In this document: piece after piece, positions 43,645 through 56,623 of the stretch | Layout: each line of letters begins with the position of its first letter | How positions within the stretch are numbered: position 1 is the stretch's first letter | Source of the DNA: Buxus sempervirens | Lineage: Eukaryota; Streptophyta; Magnoliopsida; Buxales; Buxaceae | DNA: 64,000 nucleotides | Direction: 5' to 3' | Assembly: GCA_947561395.2 (NCBI GenBank) | Contig: OX387194.1 | Coordinates: forward strand, 24,891,536 to 24,955,535 | Made by a program: the position numbers and the translations under genes | The notes under the pieces: model-generated | What the model saw: only the letters and a program-made list of their open reading frames with translations | Database searches by the model: none | Told to the model about the DNA's origin: nothing

Positions 43645-45145
43645 ACCCTCAACCCAGTAGGACTCCGGTTTAAAAGATTCAACTTAGATGGATATAGATT
43701 GGTTTAGGAACTACTTGTTGTTTCACCTTAGTAAGATACAAAATGCATGCAACTACGTGTTCTGGGGAGTCCTGTCACAAAGGACAAGATAATTGCCAAA
43801 AGGTAAGTGGATTTTAAGTGGGATCCCTGAGTCCCTTCCACTTATCTGGAGACTCTCCTGGAATATCGTATTGCGTGCCAATTCTGCACTTCACTATAAA
43901 GAAACAGTAAGGAACCCTTTATCAGTCAAATATCCTAATCCAACTCACCCGATTAGACACAGCACGCTGCCAACTACACACACGGGCACTCACTACACTG
44001 TGAATGGTTTTCTTTTTAATTTAATAAACTGCGTGGGGTGACACGCATGAGGGAAACTACGTAGATGATCTGAATTGAATGAATCTGCGAATAGAATGCT
44101 GCTCCTCTTCACCAAAACCTAGACCTCTCTAGCAGCCACCCTTCTGTTTCTTATGAACTATTTTCGGGATGGCAATAGCCGCACACTCTTGTGGCTTGGC
44201 GGAGAAAGTAGGGTAAACCCATCTCTCCAGGTTTCTGGATTTCTTAGCGCCACTGGTTTCTTGTTGTGGTACGCGAGGGTCTAGTACTTAGTTTAGACCC
44301 TTGTAGGCGGATGCTTCGGGCTGGGTATCCTTCCCCACCTATGGCTTCTGAATAAACCTTTGATGATGTGGATGTGATGTGACTGATGAACTAAAAAGGG
44401 TAAAATCAACTAAAAACCCAAGAGTCTATTAGGGGTAGCAACCTCGATCTCTTGCATCAAACTTGAGTACACCCTAGATCATGGGTTGCCTTAACCCTAA
44501 TTTAGAAAGCCAAACGACCCCAGATCAATGCATTGAGTCCCGTGAGCCGTAGGCCTTAAACCATTGAGTTCACGGAAGCGCCCTAAGTTCAAGTCAGCCT
44601 TTTGAGCAGAAGAAAGCCAGCCAGATCAGACAATCAAATAGAAGCAGGCTAGATCAGAACAGGGGCAAAACCCTAGATTTAAGAATTCAACTCACTTGCC
44701 TTGAAGCAAATTTGTACCCTTTTTTTGGGCTTCCAACAACCTTAAAGGTGAATTTTTTGCAGATTTTTGTAAATACAATGCAAATTTCGCCCTCGATGGC
44801 AAGTTGTAAATTTTCCTTTGTTGTGGTTCGATATTAAAGGCAGTTGAAAGAACAGACGAAAGGAAAAAAGCTAATTGGGACTTAGGCGTGCTTCCTCTAC
44901 ACAAGTATGTCTAGCAGTCTCATCTTAATTGGTGCCATCCCTTAGGACCACACACTTTGTGTGCTTGACTTTACTTTCTGTGTTTTTATTTACTACCTTG
45001 CCGACTCCTGAAAATGCTGCAAGAAATGGTGATGCTCATCTCTCTTATTTAATTTCTGCACTTCCTCATACATGCATGCTTTAGACTAATTAAGAGTTCT
45101 GGTGTGGAACCCTAATTGATTCGGAATTCTAATTGGATAGTTGGC
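43645..45145 (+). other. 5' leader of element B
   Basis: Homologous over its length to 16001-17499 (TTCTGGGGAGTCCTGTC near 43758, CTAGACCTCTCTAGCAGCC near 44117). No gene is supported. Confidence 0.82.
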
Positions 45146-46557
45146 ATGGCATCCTCGTCCTCGGCTAAGAGAGTCCATTTCCCTAGGATAGAGAAGTGCG
45201 GCTGGGATACACCCTGGATCCGCTCTTGGACAAGACAGCTCCAAGGGGATGAGCAAATCTGGCGGGAAGTACAATACCATATAGGACAAACTCTGTCCTT
45301 GTTAAATGTGCCAATTAATTGGGATATGATCCAAGCAGCTTTGCTTTTCTGGGATCCCCAATTGTAAGTGTTTAGATTCAGGATCAATGAGTTGAACCCT
45401 ACAATTGAGGAATTTGACCTATTCCTCCGATTTTACGACCAAGGAGAACCAGCCCGCCCAAATGTCAAAGATAGCTACAAGAATGAAGCTTGTACTTTCT
45501 TTGGCCTCCAAAGAGGGGAACTCCAGACTTTAGGAGGTGACCAAGAATTCACGAGGGTCTCCAAAACCTTCCTGGCTGAAAAGATAAGAAATAAAAAGCT
45601 AGAAAGACCCCGTGTTTGGTGGGATACCTTTACCCTTGTGGTTCTGTCCTAGATCTTTTTTCCAACTGGGGGAGACAGAATTATTTTGGCCTTCATAGAA
45701 ATTGTGGACCAACTCCGGGTAGGGTACCGAATCATGCCATTGGTCCTTGCCCAATTGTATCATTCCCTGACTATGACCAACAACGGAACCAGGAGATTTC
45801 AAGGGTGTGCCCCTCTCCTCTACATTTGGCTACAAGATCATCTGATGGTTGATGAATCCATCAGTCCTTAGTACGAGTTAGTCCTTGACAACATCAAAAG
45901 GATGGCCCATAGAGAGATCAGACCAGACTTGCCTACTCGTGAGGATCGGTTGAACAACTTTCCCCAATTAGATAGGGAAACAGATATCAAATGGTGGGGA
46001 ACATTCAACTTCACTTATACCCCCATCTTGGCCTTCAGAAACAGAAGGTGCTTAGCTTTGACAGGGTTAGCCCATGCTATGCCATACTATCCAATTCGAG
46101 TTTTCAGATAGTTTGGGAAGCCGCAGGGGATCCCGCATAAAGACGATGCGGATGATTTGACTGGCCTGCTTATGAAAGAATTAAGGTAGCGTTTGTTGGA
46201 AGAATGGCAGAATGTGCCATTCTCCAAGAAGACGTTTTCTCCCAATCTCACTTTCGTGAATACGAACAGTGGTTGGCCTGGGAATTTGGCCACGATAGCC
46301 CCCCACCTCTTCATTTTGTCACTTTTAGTAACATTCCAATTCCGCCCCCTGACATATACAGGGACAGGGTGGCCGAACAGCAAGAAACTCAGTCCCGCAT
46401 TCATCTAGTTTATGTGAATTCAGAAAGAGAGAGTAGGCAAGCCAATGAAGCCCTTCAGCAAGAGGTGGAACTTATGCGCAAACACGTAGATGAGGACCGA
46501 CGTCTGCGGAACAAGCTTCTGCGTGCCTTAAGGAGGCAAGACGTGTCCTCCCACTAA
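45146..46557 (+). pseudogene. ORF1 protein of element B, DUF7745-like (fossil)
   Basis: Second copy of the ORF1 seen at 17500-18933. The start is at the ATG before the serine run (MASSSSAKRVHFPRIEKCGW). The LLNVPINWDMIQAALLFWDP box, the NPTIEEFDLFLRFYD box and the C-terminal coiled coil (RESRQANEALQQEVELMRKH, ending RALRRQDVSSH) are clear. Strong conservation of the two ends between the copies, including the last residues, argues that this was a real protein of the family. Function unknown. More decayed than the other copy, with about four breaks. Confidence 0.8.
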
Positions 46558-47205
46558 GATGATGACTCACCTAGTTAGACTTTGGTTTTGTTGTATTTGA
46601 GCATGTTGATGTACTCTTAGCCTTGATAGGCTCTTTTTAATTGTTGAAATGATGAAGCATGAACTTTCTCTTGAAAACTTTGCATTGAACTTAATTTGGC
46701 AAGAATTTAATCTCAAATGAATGAAATGAATGATTGAATGGAAGTCCTCCATAGGAAAATCGGTCCCTGATAGACCACCCATAGCTGTTGCAATTCCTCA
46801 TCGTTGAGACCACTTGTTCCTTTTGAATCAAAATCCTGAAACCCAGCAAGTGTCCTGGACATGAGGACACCCAAGACCTTTGAGCTCAGATCACACTCAT
46901 TTGTATCTTTTTCAAGATCATTCGGTCAGCCTCGTAGGGCACTAACGCCGCCGGTGATTAAACTGGAGATTGGCCGAGGAACGTCCTAGCATAGCATACC
47001 CTTCGTGAGGCACCGAGGTCGCCGATGTTTAAATCAGAAATTGGCTGAGGCACGCCCGAGTATCACTAGCCGAAGTTTTAGGCGCCATAGGGGCCGGTGA
47101 TTAAACTGGAGATTGGTCTAGGCACACCTGGGTGCTTCTTTTTAACTCACCCCTGCAGAGGCCCAACATGGTCCAACCCCATGATACCAAGATCAAACCA
47201 AACCC
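46558..47205 (+). other. ORF1-gag spacer of element B with GATTAA-loop hairpins
   Basis: Non-coding, homologous to 18934-19690. Hairpins CCGGT-GATTAA-ACTGG at 46951-46966 and 47094-47109, with a weaker one near 47028. Each strong one is followed by AGATTGG. Confidence 0.82.
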
Positions 47206-47770
47206 CCCAATAAAGGTTCTCTTCCCTTGCCAAAATGGCTAAAACAGATCACCGATCATAAAACAGGGTTCTTTGTCCTAGTTATCCCCGAGTGGCTAAA
47301 ATATATCAGTTTTCAAAAATTAGGGTTCTCTTTCCCAGTCACCCTCAAGTGGCTAAAATAGATCACCGATCATAAATAGGGTTCTCTTTCCTAGTCACCC
47401 TAAAGTGGCTAAAATAGATCACCGATCATAAATAGGGTTCTCTTTCCCAGTCACCCTCAAGTGGCTAAAATATATCAGTTTTCAAAAATCAAGGTTCTCT
47501 TTCCCAGTTACCCTCGAGTGGCTAAAACAAATCACCGATCATAAACAGGGTTCTCTTTCCCAGTCACCCTAGAGTGGCTAAAATAGATCAGCTGTTCAAA
47601 AATCAGGGTTTTCTTTCCCAGTCACTTGTGGGTAACCAAAATAGATCAATTTTTCAAAGTTTTTGGGTTCTCCTCCCCAACTATCTTAGGATAGTTAAAA
47701 TAGATCAGTTTGAAAATAATCAGGTTCTCTTCCCTTGCTGCCTTTGGGTAGCTAAAACAGATCAACCAAT
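47206..47770 (+). repeat. Hairpin array of element B, 10 units
   Basis: Ten units of 50-60 bp with the same plan as 19690-20765. Most stems are of the type GTCACC/AGTGGC. One unit is a perfect 7-bp hairpin AACTATC-TTAG-GATAGTT (47679-47696), the counterpart of GGTCATC-TTAG-GATGGCC in the other element. Confidence 0.9.
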
Positions 47771-47870
47771 TTGATGAAGACAAAAACAAAAAAAATAAAA
47801 ATCAGTTTGCATGATTCATTTGTGTAAAATTATACTAATGCTTGCCTATTGTTCCAAACAGGCCCCAAAA

Positions 47871-48832
47871 TAGGCGAACCCATCCCCATGACCATTTTAG
47901 CGTTTCTGGGATTTCGAGCCGGATCCGCATACTCAAGGTGGTCAAGCCCGACCGCATGACATGTACGGTCACAGCATGACATGTGTGGTCAAGTCGTGAC
48001 CGCACAGGGTCTATGGACGAGCCTTGTCCGCATAACTTTCTGCGGACAGACCCAATGGACCACCAGATTTTGTTTTCTTGGGTTTAAGCCCGCCTGGACC
48101 GACTCAAATAAGTTTAATGTGAACCATTTGGGTTCTTGAGTCAACCGAAGCCCATTTTTTAGACTTGGGCCCAATAAGGCATTGTGGGCCTTCCAACGGA
48201 GCCCACATCCAATCCGGCCCAAACCAGGGCCCATTTCAATAATGGGCCCTAACGCCATTTGGATAATTACCCATGGACCACCTCCAAGCCCATTGGGCCT
48301 TAAAAGCCTTAACCCATTAATCAATTTGTATATTTAATTAACCTTTAAACTAAATAACCAAACGCAATAATTAGGGTTACCTAACATAACCCTAGCTGGG
48401 CCTTGGGCTTGATTTAGGCCCAACATGGTATCCAATGGGCCTTCCAACAGGGCCCATATCCGACCCACTTCACCAAAAGGTAATAAGATAAAATCAATCA
48501 AATTAAAGAGGACCTACACCTCTTATGGTCCCCACTCAGACTTAATAAGTGCACATGCTAGCTTAGGAAATAAGGGTGAGACTAAGTTGAATTAAACCAG
48601 GGAGACCCAGGGGACCCGCTAAACCGGCGAGGCAAACCGGGGTGTATTCGGACTTCCCCGAATCGTAATCGAGAACTTAACCAAAATCTCTAAAAAGCCG
48701 CATACCAATCAAATTAGACCAATATAGGTACCCAGGTTTCTGCATGCACCCCATCAGACAGTGACGACTCCTAAATTCCCTGAGGCACGCACTCCCACGT
48801 GTGCCTCGCTTGTGTGAGAACACATGCGCACA
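47871..48832 (+). mobile_element. Truncated 3' LTR of element B
   Basis: Starts abruptly inside the LTR (TAGGCGAACCCATCCCC, equal to 42700) and runs to the normal end ATGCGCACA. The spacer before gag is joined directly to the middle of the LTR. Gag, pol, 3' UTR and U3 are therefore missing, which fits one large internal deletion. The flank at 48833 begins GTATT; its partner would lie outside the window. Confidence 0.88.
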
Positions 48833-51800
48833 GTATTCACAGTGATTCATCAACACTTCTAATTAGATGCTTCAGTACAAAGCTTAGACATCATTTTAAA
48901 AAGTCCACCCAATATCTTTCGGTTAGTTCAGTGGAGGATTTCGGGTTGCTGCTGATTTTATACGTAAATTTTTTTTTCGCGGAACCTGCTGATGGGTTAT
49001 TATTCTATTACTCCTTGAAAAGGCTTGCTGATTTCACTCCTCGAAGAGGACTAAGGGACTCTACGGTTGAAATGGACCAATCTCTCTAAAAACTTGAGCT
49101 TGAGAAGTGATGATGCCACATCCAACCATAAGGGTACTAACCCATTTTTATGTTGGCATTAATGTCACATGTCCAATTATATATATATATTTGATGCTCC
49201 ATCGTGAAGTTGGCAAGGAAATACACAAGGAGAGTATCTGGAAAGCTTGAAGCCATCGATGGTGGTCCTGAGTGATGGGAGCTGATACCTCAAGGTGTAA
49301 GGTTTGCCCTCCGGCTACACCAAGGATTTGTGTTCTATTGTGTATCTGTAATCCTCCCCAGCCCTTCAACCTTGAGGCTCAATGATTTTTTTATCCAGCT
49401 TTTATCTTCTCATGTATTTATATTTATAATTGCCAATATTCTATAGCTAAGATTTAGTGATTAACTTAATTCGATATCCTTCATTTTCGCCATTGCAACG
49501 AGGCTTCGATGTGGAAACGATGAAAGCCTTTTATAAGCTGAGAGAGAAAGCTAGATCATGTCATGCCAAAGACAGAACTTCTGGCCATTTCTCCTAGAGC
49601 ACATGAAAAACGAATTGTACCTTAACCACAGAAGTATACCATGATGTGCTGTTGGAATCCAATACCAATGCAAATATTTCTTCTATTTTATCCATTATTT
49701 TACTTACATATTTGAGTGGTGGTACCGAAGAACCTCTTTTCAAATTCATTATTGTATTTATATATTTTAGTGTTTGTTTGTGAAGCAACGATCTTAGCTA
49801 TTTGTCATGCTTATGGTCCTTGCAAAACCTATTGATCCACAACCATTATGTTGTTTCAGAATTAATGTTGCAGTCGTCTTACCACTGTAGCAAAGGAAAT
49901 GAACATTCTGTTATTTTCTTATGGTTTCTACCACTATTATTGTAGTCTTCCCCTTTTTCTTTTATGCAAAAGGAAATAAAGGATTTGAAAAGGAGTTTTC
50001 CTTATTCATCAGTTTATCTTGCAACAAATCAAGTTAGCCCCTTTATCCAGTTCGTCTCTACAATGTCAGAATCAGGGATGAAAAACTCATAGCTATAACT
50101 AACATGTCGGACTACATGGAGAAATGCTCAGTTTCTAAATTGATATGTGCTCCTCTTGGGTAACTACTGAGTACCTCTTATTAATCTGTTGAAGTGGGTA
50201 TCACTGAATCAACAAAAACGCTAAGCATAGACGAACACTAACGATGACCAAATCCCACTTTCACCTCTAACCACATCAAATTTGACTTGACCTTAGTTGG
50301 AGCATCCATTCAGTGAGGAGTTGCTGGTGATTACAGAGTAAGGGATAAATATATAGGCTTGGGCAGTTTCACTTTTAAATGTTAAATTTTTGTTGGGAGA
50401 CGATGAAGGGAGATGCTCTTTACATCTTCCATAGAAATCTATAATTTCTAAGAGCGCCTTATGCTGCAGTTATTTCCATCCATTTGCTTTGACTGTTTAT
50501 TATACATGCTCTCTTTTATAAATGTCCTTCTAACCTACATGTTTCTCCAATAAACAAACTTATTATTTTGATCTTGCAAGAATATATGTCTTCAATAGCA
50601 AATTGTTAAAACTAGTGTAAAACCAATGAGGCCCAAAAAACATGATATTCTCTAGATCATGAAATATGAATTAAGCTGCCCTTGAAAATAGTTTGGTAGT
50701 ACTTGATGAACTCAATATATGATAGCTGATTGTTAATAATTAAATTTTTTGGTTTATATATGTAAGGGGATGATTAGAAAATTTGTTTAGGATTCTTAAT
50801 TATGATTTCTTGCTATCAAAACACAAAATACAAGATTTTAACTAATAACTTTATATATAGTTTTCTTATAACATCTAAATAGTGTCAAGAAAGTTATTTT
50901 TTTGTTTCCTTTTCACCTTTTTCTCTTTTCTTTTCTCACATACTTTTCTCACACTCTACACATCTAAACAGTGTAAATAACCAAAATCTAGAAATAACAT
51001 TTGGTTCTAGCAAAATGTCTGCATATATGTTCAAGATATTAATAATCATATAGCCCCAAACAGTTAATAATGTTGAGGAAGAACATTTTGCACTTAGAAC
51101 TACTCCAATATTTATTTACAGAGAACCAAATCATATAAATTTTACCCATCCCCGTGCAATGCTTGGGGTGTTTGCTATTACACTAATAAAGCAAAACACA
51201 AAATTTGTTGGAATACCCAACTCTCTAGAACTGGACAAAATTTGTTAGGATACCCGACTCTCTAGAACGGCGCGCATGGTTAAAGAGTGACACAATGTCT
51301 ATGTCTTGCAAATATCAATTATTGGGGAGTCAAAAAGGTCATTGAGTTGGTACTTTTTGATTTGTACTTTGACCAACCCTATCCAAATTAGAAGAAGAAA
51401 GATAAAAGAGACAGAAAAAAAATCATTCTTACTTGAATATAAGTAAATAATAAATGCTAAAATAACAGAACATATGGAAATGGAGAGAACCTATAACAGA
51501 AGAAACCCCAATCTTGTTCGGAACTCTTCTTTTTCTGCTAGAAGCTAATTAGTTCCCATGGTAAGTTCAACAAGTGGTATATACCAAATTCAATCCTCTC
51601 AACTTTTTTGTAATAATTCTGTTAATTTCACAATTACTGCAGTCAAAAATAATATGAGCAAATAATTTATGTTCTCAAAGTTATAGCCTTTCTGTAAGTA
51701 AAGAAATATTGAAGTCACACAAATTCAAATGCGCATTGTTAGCTACAAACAATGTTTATCAAATATTCTCCACCAAGAAAGTTTAATATTTAGCTTGTTT

Positions 51801-53217
51801 CCAATTATTTTCCATAAACAGTAGGCGCTAGGTGAAAGAATTCTATATTCATACATATAGCTTCTGATTAGGTTTCTAATGCTAGATTCTAATTGGCACT
51901 TCCGAAAAATTGATTATAAAAGACTATTTTTCCATCTAGACATTGGCATTTGGCTATAAAGGATCAATCAATGGAATGACCAACAATCAATCCCCACTTG
52001 ACGTAGAATATGAACAAAGGAAATAGTTAAACTTGAATAGATAATATGGCAACATGGATAGAGTTTTGTCCTTCCAGAACAATAGGGGAGAAATTTGAAG
52101 CAACCAAATTCATTTGTATAGCATATTATTAGCTATTCCATAAAGATCCGAATAACAATTCACACCCTTGCCTACGATAAGATCAAGGTTGATGATATTC
52201 CATGCAAATAGTGCGCAAGCACAAACAGAACTAAAAAGGAAATGGAAAAAAGAAAATCCAATAAAGACGGAATTTATAAGATATCTACATATCATGTTAT
52301 TGTAAGTGATCAAGATTTATCGAGTTTGTCCTTAGGTTTAAAAAAATCATATTTTCAAAAATATCCATGCCAAACCTTGGGAAACAACCCAATTTTATCT
52401 TATTTTTTATGTAGTCGGCTTCAAGTATATGCGATCTTCATAATTGGGGAACGAAAGCCGCAGATGACAATGATAGAGGAGCACCAATTCCTATAGCCTC
52501 ATCAATGCTTCTAATGTTGACCTGCATTCCATAAGGATTGAATTTTGTTAATGCCAAATTTATACAAAATTTACAAGATGATCTTAGTCTAAACATGAAC
52601 ATTCACAATATCATGGTAGTGTCTCAGGTAGGTGCCAAAATCCATAATACTTATCATCTTCATTTTCCTAGCATTCTGAATTATTTAGGAGCTTGTTACA
52701 CAAATCTATTGCCAAAAATTCTAGCCTCCACCAACTGACAACAGAATTAAAGAGGCAACACCATCAATGAATAATAGAGTTTTAGCAATAGATCTAAGGA
52801 ACAAATGAACATCAATGAATAAAAGATGTTTGGCAATGCAAGTCCCTCCATATTTTAACTTCCAAAAAATCAATAAATAAAAGAGGGAATGTTAATAAAT
52901 TAAAATTCATTGGAGTTTCAAGATTAATGTTTATCAGAGAGGGTTGTTCTACGAAGTAAAACCCAACCATTTGATGTATTTCTAGCTAGCGTCACAACAC
53001 TATCAAATTAGCAGGTACTAAAAAATGCCCACCTCCAACATTTGACAACAAAATCAAAAAGGCATGTTGTTTTCTTAATTTTTAGTTTCGAGCAAAATTT
53101 CCTACTTCACAGAACATACAATAAAGGGAAAAATAACAGATGAATTTTGTAAAGCACAACAAAAGTATTAGCAAATTCATGTTTTAAACACAAGAACAAA
53201 CCATGCCAGATAGAAGA
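48833..53217. other. AT-rich region with no recognisable element or gene
   Basis: The only stretch of more than 4 kb free of the LTR families above. Plus-strand frames such as 48799-49089 and 52242-52496 are short and show no domain I recognise. I see an AT microsatellite at 49181-49192 and a 37-bp tandem duplication at 51198-51270, and no terminal inverted repeats or target-site duplications. It may be old intergenic DNA of the host or a decayed element. Confidence 0.6.
51198..51270. repeat. 37-bp tandem duplication
   Basis: Two adjacent copies of ACAAAATTTGTTGGAATACC plus a shared CTCTCTAGAAC tail, differing at a few bases. Confidence 0.85.
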
Positions 53218-54735
53218 TGTGCGCGATCAAATCGCACGGCGGGGCGCACGTGGTTCGGGTCCGTGCCTCCTAAAGGGTAAAAAGGAAATGGGGAATCGCC
53301 ACCGCCTGATGGGGTGCAGGTGGACACCTGGGTGCCTAAGTTTGTCTAATTTGATGGTCTGCGGCTTGAGAATCTAGATAAGGTCTCCGTTATGGTCCGG
53401 GAAAGTCCTAAGACACCCCGGTCCACTCCATTGGTTGACGGGTCCCTCGGGTCTTCCTGGTTCGAGTCAACTCATTTCTAACTTACTCGGTTTCTAAGCC
53501 AAACATGAACACTTTTGTTGGGTCTGGTGGGGACCACCAAAGTTGTGTGGGTCCTGTTTTATTTTATTTTATCTTGCTTAGTTAAGTGATCTGGGTCTGA
53601 TTGGGTGGGCGTCGTTGAAAGGCCCTTGGATCCCTTTGTGGGCTAAGCTTAGCCCACATGTCCCTCGTGGAGCCTCAATCTAACCCTAGGAGGCCCTTTG
53701 GTCTTTGGTTAGTTTGGTTAGTTTTATTTATGGTTCAAGTGAAGGATTACAGTAAATTTTATCTTTGGATGGGCCTGGATGGTTTGTGGGCCCATTGGGT
53801 GGGCCTCACAATGGATGCCAAATAGCTTGAACTATCTTGATTAAGTTATGCCAAAATGGGCTAGGCATGAGCTTGGGGCCCATTACTTAGGCTAGGGCTT
53901 GAAGGCCGAAGACTTTCTAGGTTAGGGTTTTGGAACCCTTACCTCATTTGGTTCAATGGGCTTGGTGGGTCCGATAGGCCCAAGTCCGTAGTCTCGGCCA
54001 ATCCAACCCTAAACTAGCAAGCATGGTACAAGTTGGGCTTTCGGTAGGCCTCAAATGATGTGACCCACTCAATTAGTTTGGTTGTCTTATTTAAATCCAA
54101 GTGAGTTGTTTGGGCTTGGTGGGCCCCGTTGGAAGGCCCACAATGAATCCAATTGGACCGGACGGGTCCAAGGCCCACATTGGGTTTCTGGGTGATCCGG
54201 AAACCCTACTGGTTCATGTGGTTTAATTAAAATAAGCAAGAAAATGATAAGAGGCCAGAATTGGAAATAAACTTAATTTTTTGGGGATGTAACAGAAATG
54301 AGTTGTTGGCTACAAAGGAAAATGGGCTGATCCGACCTGAGTTGTCAGATCAACCAAAAAGGGATTTTTTTCAGGTGGGCTTGGTTTCTGGGTTTCCTGG
54401 GGGACTTTAGTGACTATGTGGGCCCCTGTGTGGGCCCACAGTGGTGCAAAGGAAGGGGGAAGACCCCATTGTTTGGTTTCTTTTGGGTGGTTTGACATCA
54501 AGGGAGAGGGAGAAGGCCTATAGGGCCCTGCCTTCTCCCTACTTACATCAAAACCAGCAATGAAACAGGGACCTAAGTGTCCCTGTTTTGGCTCCCCTCA
54601 TTCCACAAATCAGCAAGTAAATAGGATAAGTAAAAATCAAAGGAAAATCACCCAAAAGGAACATACAAAGCATGCTTTAAACTATGATGAAAAGATATGT
54701 GTTTTCACATGTTATAAGCATAGAAAATGAGGTGT
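53218..54735 (-). mobile_element. Truncated Tat/Ogre-type LTR, minus orientation
   Basis: On the plus strand it opens TGTGCGCGATC (the reversed LTR end), then has the TCGCCACC block, GGTGGGCC-type motifs near 53602 and 54118, and a hairpin at 54328-54352. It fades near 54735, before the promoter and U3. Left flank GAAGA (53213-53217). The right end is lost where the next relic begins. Confidence 0.82.
54328..54352 (-). repeat. LTR hairpin with AACTCAG loop
   Basis: Arms TGATCCGAC/GTCAGATCA (one mismatch) around plus-strand CTGAGTT, that is AACTCAG in LTR sense. Confidence 0.8.
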
Positions 54736-54784
54736 GTGTGTGCTCACATGCATGAGATGGTGTGAGACATGGAAAAATCACCGA

Positions 54785-55030
54785 GATGATTCCCTCCGTC
54801 ATCACACGGGCTCTTTGAAAATGGGAGAGTCGCCACCATTCAATTTTGTTGGGTGTGAATGGGCACCGAAAATCATCAAAAAAAGCAAAAAGGCAAATAC
54901 TATAGTAAAAATAACTCTACTTGAAAATAAAATCCAGAGATGGATAAGGGGATTAGATTATGAACAGGGGAAGGTGTTGGGCACCCCCATTCACCCACAC
55001 AAGGTGGTTGCCAAGTGTTGTTCATGCTAA
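54785..55030 (-). mobile_element. LTR-end relic of a second Tat family
   Basis: In minus sense it reads GGTGCCCAACACCTTCCCC, then GGTGGCGACTCTCC and GCCCGTGTGATGACGG. The CCCAACACCTTCCC...GGTGGCGACTC arrangement is common near the 3' ends of plant Tat-type LTRs. It lies to the left of a minus-strand gag-pro, as the 3' LTR of that element would. Boundaries are not sharp; 55031-55391 shows nothing recognisable. Confidence 0.6.
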
Positions 55031-55391
55031 AAAATGAGAAAGCTTGCTAAAATAATCAAAAGCCTTGAAAAAGGATTAAACAAATATATGATACTTTCAC
55101 ATGAGAAATCTAATGACTTCCAAATCCTCTTCTATGTCAGTATCACTTATGGGATATCACCAATAAATGGAAATCAAAGCAAACTTTGAACAAAACCAAA
55201 TTGAGACAAATCCGGAAAATTCGGTAAAAGCTAGAGCCATTTGTCTTGAAATCATTCAAATCTAATTTAAATTGAATCAAACCAAATCCATTTAAAAGAT
55301 TATGATAAATAGAAGACTCATGCAAATTTTCAATCAAATCCGGTTAAAATCCTAGGAGTTATTCTCCTTTGAAATCTGCTGCTGGAGATAG

Positions 55392-55796
55392 TTAAAAGTG
55401 ACAGGTGGGCAAGTTTGGAAATTCATTTAGAAAAATTGGCTGCATATAAATCAGTAAAATTTGGCATGAAGTAATTATGTAGAGCCATCTTTCAAATGAA
55501 ACTAGCCTCATGCAAAAATTCATTCGGATGTGCATTGGGTGACCTCCTGAACAGTCCCCGAAAGCCCTCACTATCCTCCCATTCTGCTTGATATTCGACT
55601 GATCTAGACCAAGTTTGGCAAATGTGATTAATGGGCAGACATTTAATGCCGACCCATTGTCAATCAGAACCCGTGCCACCATGTTGCCCTTACAAAGCAC
55701 TGTGATGTGCAAAGGGTCAACATGGTAACACCCACTTAGGCTTATCTCATCATCGGAGAAACTTATCACATTTTGTGATAAGATTTGACCAACCAT
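55392..55796 (-). pseudogene. Aspartic protease domain (fossil, minus element)
   Basis: Retropepsin-like protease. The active-site box VLIDNGSALNVCPLITFAKL is clear, preceded by LHITVLCKGNMVARV and followed by VRAFGDCSGG. The DNGS variant of the usual DTG/DSG box is typical of Tat-type plant elements. It is the last coding piece of the minus-strand gag-pro; reverse transcriptase does not follow. Broken copy. Confidence 0.85.
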
Positions 55797-55823
55797 TTTG
55801 CCTAGTTGGTCTGGATCGATAGT

Positions 55824-56600
55824 CTAGGATACATGTGCACTCTGAAGCACCCTTAACAATGCGTCCCTGTGCTTTTCCGAATTCAGCAAAAGGCCCAGTA
55901 TTGAAATCTGGGCCGGGACCTTGTTTAGCTGATCCACAAGATTAAATTCACTCTTTTTTATAATTTTTATGAGGTCCGATGCCTCATTTTCTGCACCCTG
56001 GGGGGTGTCTTCTCCTACTTTTGTTTTTCCTTTTAATTTTCTTTTTTCTTCTGTTTCTTTTCTCTCTCTCTCCACCTCTGTTTCTTTTTCTTTTTCTGCT
56101 CCCACATATTTCCCTGACCTCATCATGAGGTTTACCTCTTCCTGGTTCTGGTTCCTGACCACCGGAACCGTAGCCGTACCCCCTCACTGTAATTCGATGG
56201 TACAGCTGCCTCAGAATAGGCCAGTTTAGGGACATTAACCACCAACAGCTGGAGTTTGGACCGGGATGTATGAGCCGGTTTAGGGATATTATAGGATGAA
56301 AGAACGTTTACAACCAAGGTTTGGAGCTTGGCTCCGGATGTGGCTGATGGAACAGAAGAGGAGATGGATGCAGTGGTGGGGTCAAGGTTAATGACCAAAG
56401 GAGTTTTTTATGTCTCGGATGGAGAACAAGTGGGTGGACTGCAATTGAAGACCAATGGAGGCCTTGCAATGTTTATTTGGGCCATAAGGGAGGAGGCCCG
56501 GTTCAGGGAGGAGCTAATGTCCTCAGCAGCCCCATCATTTTTCCTGGAGATGACATTAACCTCCTCCTCTTCTTTCCGTTGGAAGAAATGGACCTTGACC
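55824..56600 (-). pseudogene. gag-pro linker region (fossil, minus element)
   Basis: A charged linker rich in E and K (KEKETEVERERKETEEKRKL), then SEFNLVDQLNKVPAQISIL and LLLNSEKHRDALLRVL, the conserved segment that precedes the protease in Tat/Ogre polyproteins. Decay is heavy; several breaks. Confidence 0.75.
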
Positions 56601-56623
56601 GAAGTCCCCACGGGAGCTATAAG

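Noticed and set aside
48799-49089. Possible host exon (96-residue frame)
   Set aside because: Begins inside the LTR end, no recognisable domain, no splice or promoter context that I could support.
49181-49192. AT microsatellite as a possible MITE border
   Set aside because: No terminal inverted repeats or target-site duplication could be found around it.
52242-52496. 84-residue plus-strand frame
   Set aside because: AT-rich, low-complexity start, no family recognised.
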